64,000 nt of DNA from Parietaria judaica (GCA_954871525.1 OX940869.1:21108001-21172000), one strand, 5' to 3'; counted from the first letter of the stretch, positions 1 to 11,212 are shown. A program made the numbers and translations. Notes: generated by a model from the sequence alone, not told the origin.

Positions 1-3000
1 CCTCATTATCTTTATTTAATTAAATTAGATAATTATAATATCAAATCTTATTTAAATCTTTATCAAGAAAGATTTAAATCTTAAGATAAGATAACAAATC
101 TTCCGGAATCAAATCCTCCAAGATTCATATCTCCCTATTTTCGAATTATATATCAAATATATACTTAATTTTTAATTCGAAAATAATATTAAATTCGAAA
201 AAGATTTAATTCGAATTTAGGGTTATTTAAATCAAACTTTCTAATTATAATTAATTATTAATAATAAAAATTAATAATCAAATCCAATAATTAAAATTAT
301 ATTATAAATTAAATACACCAGAAATTAAATCCCGTACTTAATTTGTTTTCAAATTCGCAGCCCTGTATAGACCTTAATCCGGCTCCAACCGGATTACTGT
401 TTTGAGCACAACTCACGCTCCTTTCATCAGAATGATGCGATTCAAAATGATAAATTCTTAGAATTTGATTTCCCACAATACTGTGATTGTCTAGGAATCA
501 AATTCAAATTATCGAATTTTCACTTTCCTGGGCTGTACCAAAACTTTGGTACTTTTGCCACTTTAAGGTAAATAGACATTTCGTGACCTAATTCTCGAAT
601 CTAGTCTAATTGGATCCACCCCATATTCAAAAAATGAATATTTTAATGCGGTGTCACTCTTATTGAGTTACAAAAAGGACTAATGGACATATTACTCAAG
701 CTCAGGTGAAATGAAGAAATTTCACCAACTTCGATTACATTCCACTATAGGTCGAAGTTGAACACACTCTTGAGTAATAATATAGTGTATATAATCCTGA
801 CACAGGAGTCCATCGATACAATCAAATTAACTGTAATCATGGTTTTCGTATTAAGATTCTCGTTTAAAAGGTACTAATTATCGTACTTCCCTTTATGACG
901 GCACTCTCTTTAATCCATGATTCTTACAAACTACTCACTCATAGGGTTATGAATCCAATGAGCTATACATGAGTACTTATTTGTTTCCCACGAGTCATAA
1001 TAAATAAATCATAAATTGTTATCCATATCTACATCCATGCAACTTGTGCCGGTCAACTTTCTGATCCCAAAATGAAAGTGACAATCAAAATTTTCTGATC
1101 CCAAAACGAAAGGAATACCATTGTATTCTGTAGCGATCAAATCAAAGATCATGTGAGTTAAACCGTACAAGTCCATGACGCTCAGGACTTCAACCGATTC
1201 CATCTGATCATCTTTGTGACTTAATCTTCCTATCATCAGTCACGATCTTACATGATGATTTCAGTTTTAAGTCTGTCTGTCCAGTATGGAGACACTCCAA
1301 TACCTAGTGATCTCAAGGGTGCAGGACCACCACCTGATCCGGTAATAGATCATCACCTATAGTGTTTGAGTTCACTAATAGTCTTTGTTATGGGTGTTTT
1401 ACGGAATTGACTTTTGTAAATTAATAAAAGAAAAGTTATTTAATTAACGTTTTCTTTTATTTAATTTATATTCAATTTCAAGCAAAATATTCACCGGGGA
1501 TCCGTTTTCGCGAAAAAAAGTATCTAGATGTTCCTAAAAATATTGGGATACTAAAAAAGGACATAAAGTTTGTAAAATTTGGCTTGGGGACACTTCCAGG
1601 ATAAAAAAAATGGCCCCGGAAGCACCCCGAGCGGGCCCCACAAGGCCACACACGCTGCCACGTGGCACCAGAAGGCCCCACACGCCCTCTCACATGTCAC
1701 ACGCGCCCACTTGGCGGCTGACATCATCACCATGACGTCATCAACTTGGTGACCAAGTTTCGACCGGAGTAAGGCGCAAGTAAACCGTGCGTGTGGGCGC
1801 TTGGCAGCTCGGATGGGCACGAAATTTGCGTCATCAGTTTCAAAATATCTCGGGGAGTAAAAAAAACTATATAAATTTACTCCGGGGGCTTCCCGGAGTA
1901 ATATATAATCGCGTTTGAATCCCTAGCTCCTCCTATAAATAGAGCTCCGGATTTCTCATTTTAAAACAACTTAAAACCGACTCACTACTCGGCTTCCTCT
2001 CTCTAAAGCTCACTCCTAGAGCTCTCCTCCTCCCTCTAAACACCTCCCCCATCGGGTACTTGCGTAATGTTGAGCGTCGGAGGTGAATCAGGGGCTAGCC
2101 CCCCCGATTCTCCCTGACCTCGGGTGCCTTTTTGCCCAGATCTGAGCGTGAGGAATACGGCTAGAGCAGAAGCTCTAGAGAAATTTCTGGCACGGTCTAC
2201 CACCTTCCTCGCTAGGTTTTGTTCTACGTGGTGTTCGTGCTATCCCCCAGTCCATTATCTCTAGCAGATATAACGGCTTCGCGGATAGACCGAGGACCCC
2301 GTATCATGACCCACAATACGGGTCGAGAGGTCTAAAACCTCTAGAGATTATCTGGAGATCCGAACCACAGAGGAAACGACTAGGGCGGAAGCTCCGGACA
2401 AGGTCTTGACACGACTGTACGATCCCGCCTGTCTAAATTCTGATCCGCGGACACGTGTTACTGTCCCTCTGTCTGTATAGACTTTGCGGACCGGCCGTAG
2501 GCCCACATCGACATTAGGAACCAGGCGGAGGGGTCTCGTCTGTTAGGATTCACATTGGGGTCTCGTTGAGATCCTCCCTACGTGGAGACCACGTCCCTAG
2601 TGTCATCCCCTGCCTGTAACCCAGTCCGGTCCGCCAGTGGCGACGAGGTTACAAGCAACAGACAGAGCCCGGACCCATAGTCCACTGACAGTGGAGGATC
2701 CGCCTGACCCGAAATGCCGGGGAGTCAACGCTCTACAGCCCACTCACAGTCAACATACGATTGGGCCGCTCAAAAGTTCGGTGTGATTTTCAGCATCAAC
2801 AGTCTTTACCGATTAGAAGCTCCCACTTTCTAATCTAGACCATGGACATAGCCTTAAGTTCTTAACTTATGCTCGTCAAATCTCCTCACATAGACTCTGT
2901 GTGATGATAGAGCACAATTGTAAAACGTTTAGAACTTTGGGACGAAACACTTGATTTTATAATATCTAGGATATAACTATATAAGACTAGCATTAATAAG

Positions 3001-3090
3001 TTATATTTTCTTTAAAGGAAAGACAACCATAATCTTAACGCAATGGGATTAGCATCTGAATAGAAGCCATATTATAAAATATGTCCAAAA
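1..3090 (-). mobile_element. Copia-type LTR, left part outside window, split by a solo LTR
   Basis: AT-rich sequence that matches, block by block, the copia-type LTRs at 26259-28385 and 38786-41343: the 'tttggtacttttgccac' block near 548, the block around 740 with 'ccactatag', the 'gatcccaaaat' block near 1063, and the terminal block ending 'atgtccaaaa' at 3081-3090. That last block corresponds to the minus-strand LTR start TGTTGGACAT, so the LTR is read on the minus strand and starts at about 3090. It is interrupted at 1386-2801. The 3' end lies left of the window. No coding sequence is seen; short ORFs here are chance. Confidence 0.7.
1386..2801 (+). mobile_element. Solo LTR (gypsy-like), 1416 bp
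   Basis: Starts TGTTATGGGTG and ends CATCAACA. It is flanked by a perfect 5-bp direct repeat GTCTT (1381-1385 and 2802-2806). Removing it rejoins the interrupted copia-type LTR exactly as seen in the uninterrupted relative near 28093. A plus-strand TATA box (TATAAATA, 1934-1941) precedes a pyrimidine-rich leader, and the sequence TTGAGCGTCGGAGG near 2071 resembles motifs common in plant gypsy LTRs. There is no internal region, so this is a solo LTR left by LTR-LTR recombination. It is much more GC-rich than its surroundings. Confidence 0.87.
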
Positions 3091-3514
3091 CTTGCTACCT
3101 GATCGAGGACTTTCCTATGGTTGTGATAACCTCGTCTGGTTATTCGAATTGCCTTCTTGAAGATAGACTTCAGTCTAGTACTTCGTCTTCTAGACCTTCG
3201 GGGTTCCGGGCCTCCCTAAATGAGTTTGGTCTTGGGCTCTCCGTCTTTGACTTTGCAAATGGTCTTTGACTTTCGCTAATGGGGCCCAATTTTTAGGTGG
3301 TTCGAAAATTATACATAACAGATGTATTAAACAAAATATTTCTCTAAACGGTAAAATTGATAATCGTTTTTAATTGAAACCGCACCTTTATTGCTTTTAG
3401 CAAAAGTTAATGGGTTTGACGGCCGTATTTATGAATAATTATTTATAAAAATAAAAAAATACAACAGTGATAAATCTAATCAAATAATGTTTACAATTTT
3501 AAGTTACTTTTTAG

Positions 3515-3765
3515 GGTTTTTTTTTATTTTTTATTATTATTTATATGTATACCGCTACTTCTAGTTTCAATTTCCGTTGAATATAATTATAAGTTTTAAA
3601 GCAGCAAATGTTACCCTTTCCATCTATTTATAATTTTAAATTCAATTTTAGGGTCTTTTTTTATTCGTACACCGCTACATTCTAGTTTCAATTTCCGTTA
3701 AATATAATTTTTAAGTTTTAACGCAGCAAAAATATACCCTTTCAATCTATTTATATATTTTTTTC
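3515..3765. repeat. Two diverged tandem copies of a roughly 125-bp unit
   Basis: Both copies contain, in the same order, 'agggt' plus a T-run, 'accgctac', 'ctagtttcaatttccgtt', 'ttttaa.gcagcaaa', 'ataccctttc' and 'tctatttata'. Copy 1 is about 3515-3640 and copy 2 about 3650-3765. Substitutions and indels show the duplication is not recent. No coding capacity. Confidence 0.6.
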
Positions 3766-4010
3766 CTTAATCTTTGATAACTTTACTTTTCAAAAACCAA
3801 GAATTACCCCTTTACTCATTTTTAATTTCATTTTTAAGGAATAATGTAGGATAATGTTTCAATAGTCTTTCTACCGTCATCCGTAAGTCCTATTTATTTT
3901 TTTTAAAGTAAAGTTCTCATTCTTTGAAATAGTAAGACAGTTAATCTTCCATCCACTATTTTCAAGTCAAATGACACGTGGCATAATCTTATGCCATATA
4001 TACATATACA

Positions 4011-4013
<3 letters not shown>

Positions 4014-4048
<35 letters not shown>
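4014..4048. repeat. (AT)n microsatellite
   Basis: Uninterrupted alternating AT run in AT-rich intergenic DNA, preceded by imperfect 'atatacat' repeats. Confidence 0.9.
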
Positions 4049-4050
<2 letters not shown>

Positions 4051-4824
4051 GGCTCTTCGAATGTAAAAACACTCCATTGTTGTCATAGTCTAAGCATATG
4101 ATAATATTGGGCTCGGGCGTTTGTTGTAGTATATCAAGTGATAAAAGGAATATTAAGGGAAGAAATTGTAATTTGTGGGTTCTTTAATCATCCATTTTTA
4201 GCTGGCCACACATTTTTTTTTTGATAGATGTGTACACTTTCCATAGGAAAATTGTGGGACCAAATAAAAGCACATGTCATATTGGATTAAAAGAAGAGCA
4301 TATAGCACATGACTTGCTGTAGTGAGTTGGAGACAATGCCCTTTAAGTATCTGTTTTTGCTTTATTCTAAAGCTACACAACTCTATTTACCATATAGTCT
4401 CAATAGAACACCACAATTTGATGATTAGTCCAATTTATTTTGGAGCAAATTATGATAATTTACTCTTTAAAGTTAATGAAAATCATTAATAAAGCAAATG
4501 TATGAATGGATTATCAGGCTAAGAGCAAATTATGTAAAAATTGAAGGTGTGTATTATGCCCCCTCCCATTTTATCTGGGTGAAGTGAAGTTCATAAGTAT
4601 CACAAATTCAAAGAATTTTTAATTTCTGGTACAGTTTGTGCAAACAAGAAATTCCCAAAAAAAAAAAAAAAAACTCATTTCAAGACAGAACAATGCAAGA
4701 AGAATTTTGATAGGAGCCGAGCCATTAATCAAAATGAAATAAGAATGCTTTAAATATGAATTTATTTTTACTATCAGTTTGAGTGAGTACTGAGTAGTAC
4801 AAATTCAGTTGTTACTTTCTCAAC

Positions 4825-5410
4825 TCAATCATGCTCAAACGCCGCACTCTTCACAGTCTCGAGGGCCTCGTCAAGCTGTCCCATGCGCCCCAGGACGTTA
4901 ATCACATACGTGTAGTGGTCCATCTACAGAATTACTAAACTACCCTCGAGCGTGGACCAGCCCCGTGTGGCTGGACTCGTGGAGGGAGTGACCTTTTTCA
5001 GTGTCAAAGTAACACTGCCGACTTGCCTCACCCGTGCCTTCTGTGACAAGAGTAATCCTCACGGTTCAGAAAATCACGTCCTGGCACTTGTCGAGAATTT
5101 CGTCGAACATGTTTTGAGCGATTTCCAAGCGGAGCCTTTCGGTACAGATCAACTAACGCCGTCGAAAAGTCGACGCTTGAGAGAATCCCTGACCTTATCA
5201 ATGCAGGTTAGGTGATTGACGTAGATTCGCGAGGACAGTGTACAAAGGAAAGAGCACAGCACCTTCCGTTAGCATCCGTCATAAAAGGTCGATCACTTCT
5301 CTGGCAAGCCCGTTGCTCCTATACCCCGAGGATGACGGCACTGCAAGGCACTTTGCTCCGTTTTGAGAGTAGCCAGAGAATGACCAAGTTCAAACCCAAC
5401 GATCTTACAT
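4825..5410 (-). pseudogene. Decayed PPR-like protein fragment
   Basis: On the minus strand 4923-4825 reads MDHYTYVINVLGRMGQLDEA and ends a few residues later at TGA. This resembles the C-terminal part of plant PPR proteins (the 'HYxxMVDLLGRAGxLDEA' type of segment). Further upstream on the same strand (to about 5410), short stretches such as a 'GLAREVIDLL' and a 'MFDEILDKCQDV' segment have PPR-repeat character but fall in different frames with several stops. The segment is GC-richer than its surroundings, as expected for old coding DNA. PPR proteins normally act in organelle RNA processing; this copy cannot encode one. Identification is by eye and only the last 32 residues are convincing. Confidence 0.42.
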
Positions 5411-5482
5411 AAAATGATAACAATAAGTTACCGATAATCGGAGCAAAATAATAAATCGTCAATAAATCGAAATAAAAACATG

Positions 5483-5984
5483 GTTGATAGCAAGGTTCGA
5501 CTTTTCCACGATTATCTTCGATAATCTTTGATTATCCGTCTTGCCAGTAGTTATCGGTAAGACGGCCATGCCAGTACTTTTCCATGATTTTTGTCAAAAA
5601 TCGGCAAACATCTTGAAAAATAACAAAAATATGGTACTTTTCAAGAAATTTTGTATTTTTCGAAGATTTTATTCGAGTATTTACATATGTGAGAGTGATC
5701 ATACTATATTTTATTTACCTATGTTTGAGTATGAAATGATTTTATTTTTGGTATTTTAATGTTTTATCAACATTATAAACTTAGTAAATATATTCTTAAA
5801 AATATTTTAGTGATTTTTCATCGATAATCCTTGATAAGTGTCGATAATCCTCGATAAGTGTTGGTAACGATAATCTACAGTGTATATTAGTTTTCCGTCG
5901 ATTAATCGACAAGCAAACGATAAATCCGTCGAAAACGGCAAGCGATTTATCGGCAAATTCGACAAGTTGAACCTTGGTTGATAG
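5483..5984. mobile_element. hAT-type MITE, 486 bp, with 8-bp TSD
   Basis: The element spans 5491-5976 and begins CAAGGTTCGAC and ends GTTGAACCTTG, an 11-bp terminal inverted repeat with one mismatch. It is flanked by a perfect 8-bp direct repeat GTTGATAG (5483-5490 and 5977-5984). An 8-bp TSD and a CA-starting TIR are hallmarks of the hAT superfamily. The interior has many GATAATC/GATTATC motifs in both orientations in the subterminal regions, typical of hAT transposase binding zones, and no transposase ORF, so it is non-autonomous. Confidence 0.85.
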
Positions 5985-7020
5985 TACATTTACAGATGTA
6001 GAAGTCAACGGGGGATGGAATTTACTACATGTTTTTGAGATGTTACAAGCAAAACACTTGTATGGTTCAGTTCTACTTGAAAATAAAAATAAAAATAAAA
6101 AAAGCATACATCTAGCTTGGCATTAATACAAAGTACAAACATACATCGAGCTTTTTGTATGATTTTTTTTTTTTTTTTTAGGGCATGCTTGCAAAAGAAA
6201 CCAAAGCTTCTACAGAAGACTATATGTAATGTCATCAAGCACTGAAACATTGGCTGATTTAACCCCAAGGATTGGTTTAATTATTATTTTTAGGCAATTT
6301 TCACCTCATTCTCTGATCTCTGGTGTGTGCAATTTTTATTTTTATTATTCATAAAAACAATTGGTTTTGTGCATGCGAAGGCTTAAAAGGGTGAACTCGG
6401 AATCAAGCACTGAATCAAAATGAAAAATTCGGTCGAACACTCACTAAACTCAATCTCCCCCCTCCGAGAGAGATTAAGAGATTAAGTTTTACGAATGTTA
6501 ATTGGCTACTTTTCTCATTAACACGTGCTCTTTCATGTGGAACAAAGAATTATAACCTAATGAGCCGAATCGATCCGACACAATTAAACCTCTAGGGTCT
6601 AACTACAATTAAGTCTCTAAACGACATTGACTCAACTAAACCACTAACGACAATTTAACTTCTAAATGACAGACTTGATCAAACCTCTAAACAACAATTA
6701 TCATAAACGCTAGGGACGCATCAGAAATCCTTAACAAAACATGCGCCGCCGGAACAAGGCAAGTCAATTCTGCCTTTTCGTTTTTTAGGGTCGCAATGCA
6801 GGATTTGTGTGTTACATCACAGCACAGTTTCTCCTGCTGATATAACTAAACATCTCAAAGGTATAGTCCCTTACCTGATGAACCCATGAACCATAAATTC
6901 CAGGGACCGAGTAAACATTCTCAAGTCACTACACTAATAACATGTCAAAACAATTAGAATGAAAAATAGTGGAACATACAATAACATTGGAGCCTAACTT
7001 CATGCCACAAATTTACCTTC
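5985..7020. other. Intergenic region downstream of the BAG gene
   Basis: No further gene recognised. Contains T-rich runs (around 6162-6179), a stretch 6560-6715 in which a 'aa(a/g).ctctaaacgac'-like phrase recurs imperfectly (decayed repeat), and, next to 7021, the presumed 3' untranslated region of the BAG gene on the minus strand. No clear poly(A) signal could be fixed. Confidence 0.45.
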
Positions 7021-8358
7021 TCATCTCAGGATCTTGACCTCGTTTCTCCTCTTCGGCAAGTCCGCCTTTTCCTCCATGTACACAGGCAGAGGAGCCGAGA
7101 GCAAATACTCGTCACTGTCTCTTCTCAGATCGCTTTCGAGCCCGCGAGAAGATGCTTTGTTGACGAAACGTTCTTCCTCGTCGCCATTATCCTCTGTCCC
7201 CGAAGACAGAACCTTGATCTCTTCGACTTCGGGACTTTGTTCGTCGCTTGAAGTGGTACTATCACCGTCCAAGCCATCCGACGAACCATCGTTAATCTCA
7301 TCTGTATCGCTGAAAAGCTTCAGCATATTCATGTTCTCCGCGAAGCTCACGCGTTTCTTATTTGCCAAAACCTCGTTCCTACCCGAATCGCCCTTTTCCC
7401 TGATAACAACTACACGGTCTACTTTCTCATCTTGCTCTTCGTCATCGTCGCTGACATGCTGAAACCCTTCAAGCACCACATCTTCGTCGTCATTTCGAGA
7501 AACCCTCGTGTACCCGCGAATCCTCTCGACTCTCTCCCTCAATTTTCCAATAAGTTCCCTCCGATCCCCGTTCAAATCACTGCGCTTACCGTTCGCAGCA
7601 GAAACCCTAGCTTGACCAAACCTCGCATTCTTCCTTGATCTCAAGGCAAGTTCATGTTTCTTCGCTCTATCTTCAATGGATTCCAAAAACCTAACCAAAT
7701 CTCTACCTATCGATCTTTTTCCATCTCTGACCATCGGATCAGCTCCCTAGAAACACATATACAAAAATCGCTGTGATAATTTTCCAAGCGATTTCGAAAA
7801 TTAGTATTGTGATTTTACCTGAATCGAATCGAGTCTGACGAGCAAATCCGCGGCTTTTCTCGAAACCGAGTAGAAATCAAACCCGATCCGTCCGGAAATC
7901 GAAGCCACGAGAGAGCTACACGCGGATTTGATAACGGCGAGGTCTTTGAGCTCTCCTAGGGTTCGCGATCTGCAAGCCAGAAAGGCTCGAAAATGCGTCT
8001 GAATCACCCGAGCAGCGACGTCTTGAAGAGAGCGATAACGGTAATGGCGATCCCCGCAACGGGCGAGAGAGGCTTCGAGGGCTTCGATTCGCGACACGAG
8101 AGAGAGGATCACCAAGCTGGTCTCCCTCTGTTGCGGCTCTTGGTGATGGAGCTTCCTAGGGTTTGGGCGCTGAAAGCAGCGATTCTGGGAGTAGACTCCG
8201 TGGTGGAGAAGGATAGGATCTCCGGACGCCAATGGGGGTTGGTCACAGCCGCAGTGAGGGATGGGTTTGAAAGAGCAGCCGTGGCCGAAGGAAGAGCTGC
8301 AACAGGGTGTTGGAGGGTTGTGAAGAAGATGGTGATGGTGGTGGTGATGAGCCGCCAT
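7021..8358 (-). CDS. BAG8: BAG-domain, IQ-motif co-chaperone (BAG8-like), 421 aa, two exons
   Basis: Exon 1 is 8358-7819 (180 codons, phase 0), intron 7818-7747 (GT at 7818-7817, AG at 7748-7747) and exon 2 7746-7021 (241 codons plus TGA). The joined product is 421 aa. Residues 1-80 are low complexity: a run of seven His after MAA, then Cys/Pro/His-rich sequence. Residues 117-132 (RVIQTHFRAFLACRSR) form a calmodulin-binding IQ-type motif, followed directly by the helical BAG domain, which crosses the splice junction at DSIQ/GADPMVRDGKRS and ends in FLESIEDRA. The C-terminal third is acidic and Ser-rich with one basic KKRVSFAE patch. Plant BAG proteins with an IQ motif bind calmodulin and Hsp70 ATPase domains. 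Reference BAG8 is annotated as chloroplastic, but no clear transit peptide is visible here. The start at 8358 is the first ATG of this frame. It is the only intact host gene in the window. The BAG8 assignment within BAG5-8 is from remembered sequence features, not a search. Confidence 0.85.
7747..7818 (-). other. Intron of the BAG8-like gene
   Basis: A 72-bp phase-0 intron. The donor reads CAG/GTAAAATC and the acceptor TTTCTAG/GGAG on the minus strand. Splicing removes an in-frame stop five codons after the donor and joins the two halves of the BAG domain without loss, which is the main reason for calling it. Confidence 0.85.
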
Positions 8359-8484
8359 TGGAGGGTAAATGGTAAAGGCTTGAGCTTTGAGAGAGAGAAA
8401 GATGTTGGTCTACAAGAAAAAAAAAAGTGAGAAGAAAAATGTTGTGAATTGGGATTTGATGATTAGGAAGTAAGTATAAAAAAA

Positions 8485-8554
8485 ATATAGAAGATAAAGT
8501 GAAAAACAAAAAATGATGAATATAGAAGATAAAGTGAAAAACAAAAAATGATGA
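8485..8554. repeat. Perfect 35-bp tandem duplication in the BAG 5' region
   Basis: Units 8485-8519 and 8520-8554 are identical by eye. It lies about 130 bp upstream of the BAG start codon, in the probable 5' UTR or core promoter, and is A-rich on the plus strand (T-rich in the gene's sense). Confidence 0.9.
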
Positions 8555-8687
8555 TCCATAGGAAAGGAAGGGCACAAAACTTGATAGCTTTTTCGAGGCT
8601 TTTTGGGGAGACTCCATGTGATCTCATGAGGAGTGTCAGATCATATCATTATTTTTCTTGTTTCGTTAGAGAAAAAAAAAAATTACA

Positions 8688-8694
8688 TTTTATA
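8688..8694 (-). promoter_or_regulatory. Possible TATA box of the BAG8-like gene
   Basis: TATAAAA on the minus strand about 330 bp upstream of the start codon at 8358. If used, transcription would begin near 8660, giving a leader of about 300 nt that contains an upstream ATG at 8617. That ATG opens a 124-codon frame overlapping the main start (ending at 8243). A start further downstream in the T/C-rich leader is equally possible. Confidence 0.3.
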
Positions 8695-8834
8695 AGGTCA
8701 TCTCTAATCACATAGTCGATGGCAATGATCAAACTCTCTAACCTTAGATAGTCGATGGCGAAGATAATAGTGAAAGTAGTGACAAATGTGGCGGATAAAG
8801 GTTTCGAACTTTAAAAAAAAAAAGAAAAGATTTT

Positions 8835-9061
8835 TGTTATGAAGTAAAGAACAAAGACAAGAACTTAACAAGAAGAGAGAATATGAGAGGAAATAGAGAG
8901 TATTATTGCCTTGAAAGTGTGTTACAATGAGCACCCAAAGCCTCTATTTATAGGGCTAAGGGAGATAAAGAATAGGAAACATAATAAATGAGAATATTAC
9001 AATTCATGACTATAGTTGATTCTCTAATATTGACATCCACCAAATCTTGGTATTTATAACA
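8835..9061 (-). mobile_element. Small solo LTR (copia/TRIM-like), 227 bp, TSD ATTTT
   Basis: In minus orientation it starts TGTTATAAATACC and ends CTTCATAACA, so the termini carry TGTTAT/ATAACA. It is flanked by a perfect 5-bp repeat ATTTT (8830-8834 and 9062-9066). A TATA box (TATAAATAG, minus strand, 8943-8951) is followed by GGTGCTCATTGTAACAC, the layout of short copia or TRIM LTRs. It sits about 480 bp upstream of the BAG start codon and points its promoter toward that gene. Confidence 0.8.
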
Positions 9062-9066
9062 ATTTT

Positions 9067-9962
9067 ATTAATGTTAATGCATAAAAATGATTTTAACTTA
9101 GAACTTGGTCCACGGTTCGGGCTCCGAGTTTAACCCGGTCGACCCGTGGATAATCAGATGTTGAGTTAACGCGGGTTGACCGTTGATCGTCGAAGCTAGA
9201 GGCGAGTCCTTCATCGTTGGCGAGCCTCCGGGTTATTTTTGGCGAGCCTTGATGAATTTCCTTCCTTGACGAGCTTCTCGTCTAGGCGAATTCCTTGTCA
9301 TGGCAAAGCTCCAGGGTGTTCTTGATGATTCTTGGTGATTTTCATTCCTTGGCGAGCTTCTATAGCGAGGGAGGACCCGCAAAAATGGGTAGATCGGGCC
9401 CGAACCCTGTCGCTTATGGTTGAGCGAGGCTGCCTACGTATCTCGTTGAGAATAAAGTCACACGTAGTTCAGGGTTAGTAATAAATGGATGACTGACGAT
9501 GTGGTTTGGCTCATCGGAGATGCCGATATTGGCGGTGCACGGGTGACCTTCGCCAGTGGCGAGGGTATTACCGGCAGGGATGTCGTAGTAGACGACGCAG
9601 GTATAGGCGAGCTCGTGTGGCGAGGGCCTTGACCGGCGAGGGTAGTCTTGGCCGATGCTTGGAGAATATCAGGCGACACGTATGACTATGCCGAACGACA
9701 TTTCTAGGCTAACTCAATCCCTGTCTAGTCTCAGCTCTATTCGATCACTTTTGACGAGCCTTTAATGTTGGCGAAGGCGCCGACAATTTACTTTCGAATG
9801 TAATCTTAATCAATAATTTACTTTTGCACTACAAATACGTAATATTAGTTAATAGAAAATTCAGAGGCCAAATAAAACCAGGATGGGTCCTGAGTTGGTA
9901 TCGAACCTAAGTAAAAAATCTTAACTATATGTGTAATTTACGATTTTTGTCATTAGAGGCCC
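9067..9962. mobile_element. Decayed gypsy (Tat-like) remnant
   Basis: The block around 9430-9472 (gctgcctacgta, then aaagtca, then acgtagttca) is a diverged version of the conserved block that follows pol in the gypsy elements here (15130-15178, 19780-19827, 31110-31159). The rest is moderately GC-rich with a recurring 'ggcgag' phrase and no open coding frame. It is an older relative into or next to which gypsy element 1 inserted. Confidence 0.45.
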
Positions 9963-10816
9963 TGTTGACGTGATTACCCACCTCAAACAGTCAATTCGAC
10001 TTGTGAGTGTATGATATTTTGAATATAGATTTTTGTGGAATTCGATTCTTCGCGTTGCAATCTCTCGAACACTCCGCACGTATACGTATATATATATATA
10101 TAAAAGCAAGTAAATGAGACGAGGGATTTTTTTTTTATAGAGGTTCGTCCTAAAGCGGTAGTTGACTATGTCCTCTGTTAGTTTATTGCGACAATGAACA
10201 TGGACGGACAACTACAAGCAGCAAATCATGTCTAAGAAAAGAGAAGAGGTAGAGAAAATACAAAAGAAACTCTCAAAATACAAAATTTCCGGACATGAAA
10301 GCTCTCGATGTATTATGTTAGGAATTGTGTGTCTTGATCTCAGGTTGAGCTTGGTATTTATAGGCTTCAAATCTTCTCGTTGGTCTTCCAGGAATCTTGG
10401 AGTCATCATTCCGAGCTGACCGGGCTGACTGGCTCGTCTTGCTGACACGTACCCCCACGATTGCATATTCTACGCCGAGCTGGAATCTTGACCAGATAGA
10501 TCCGTTGAGGATTTGACTTCGTTCTCCTGGTCTTTCGTCCATTTTGAATTAGTGAAGCCGGATAGGAAATATGACGGTTTTGCCTTTCCTTTCTCCCGAA
10601 TATCGACGGATGGCTTTTGGGCTTTGGGCCAGATAGCTTCCTGTTCCTTGGTCTTGCGACGACCAGGTGTCCTGATGGGCTTTGTGCCCCGCAAGTGGGC
10701 TTTTATCAATATTAAATATCCTTTAAAGCCTTTTATCTACTTAGTTAAAATTTAATTAATTCATAACTTTATGCTACATGTCGTATTTAAATAAACGACG
10801 AATTTGCACATCAACA
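9963..10816 (-). repeat. 3' LTR of gypsy element 1 (854 bp)
   Basis: In minus orientation it starts TGTTGATGTGC and ends ATCACGTCAACA. It is closely related to the LTR at 23885-24750. TATA box on the minus strand at 10355-10362. A minus-strand polypurine-like tract (atagttggggctgac, 10817-10831) abuts the LTR start. A (TA)n run lies near 10081-10100 and a T-run near 10126. The flank at 9958-9962 is GGCCC; the other end of the element is not in the window. Confidence 0.82.
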
Positions 10817-11212
10817 GTCAGCCCCAACTATAAAAAAATACGAAGTATATTTTATAGTATAATCTCGATGAAATCATGTAAAATTCGTACCGGACAGAAT
10901 TAATTAAGTTCGTGACTTTTGACGCAAATTTATATAATCCGGAAAGAATTTTGGATGATTTCGAGAACAAATGGACGGATAGGGCCTCTTGAAACTGTAA
11001 TCGTCGTTTCATGTTTTGGGCGGGAACAGTTATGACACATGTCCCAATTTTTGGAGTTCGAAGAGAATAAACTCTTCGCATTCTCCTGACACACGGCTGT
11101 CACATTGACTATGCTGACGTGTCCCGTATAGCGTGCTAATCTTAACCGCATGATTAAGTTTGTTGTGGATTTCGAGGAAACCCTAGCCGTAGGATCAGCG
11201 ACAATTTTCGAG

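Larger units (their letters stand above)
3091..4824. other. AT-rich intergenic spacer
   Basis: No gene recognised. The first 200 bp (3091-3290) are less AT-rich and hold a short plus-strand open frame of unknown origin, possibly a relic of whatever the left LTR inserted into. The rest is AT-rich with two diverged direct repeats (3515-3640 and 3650-3765), an (AT)n tract and an A-run near 4656-4673. Confidence 0.5.

Noticed and set aside
7034..7462. Plus-strand ORF opposite BAG exon 2 (142 codons)
   Set aside because: Shadow of the acidic, Ser-rich coding strand; no domain and no independent signals.
8326..8350. Seven-His run suggesting an engineered tag or vector
   Set aside because: It is encoded at the natural start of the BAG gene, continues in His/Pro/Cys-rich sequence, and the surroundings are native plant DNA.
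10212..10755. ORFs of 60-90 codons in the gypsy LTRs
   Set aside because: They are not kept in frame between 9963-10816 and 23885-24750 and overlap LTR promoter sequence.
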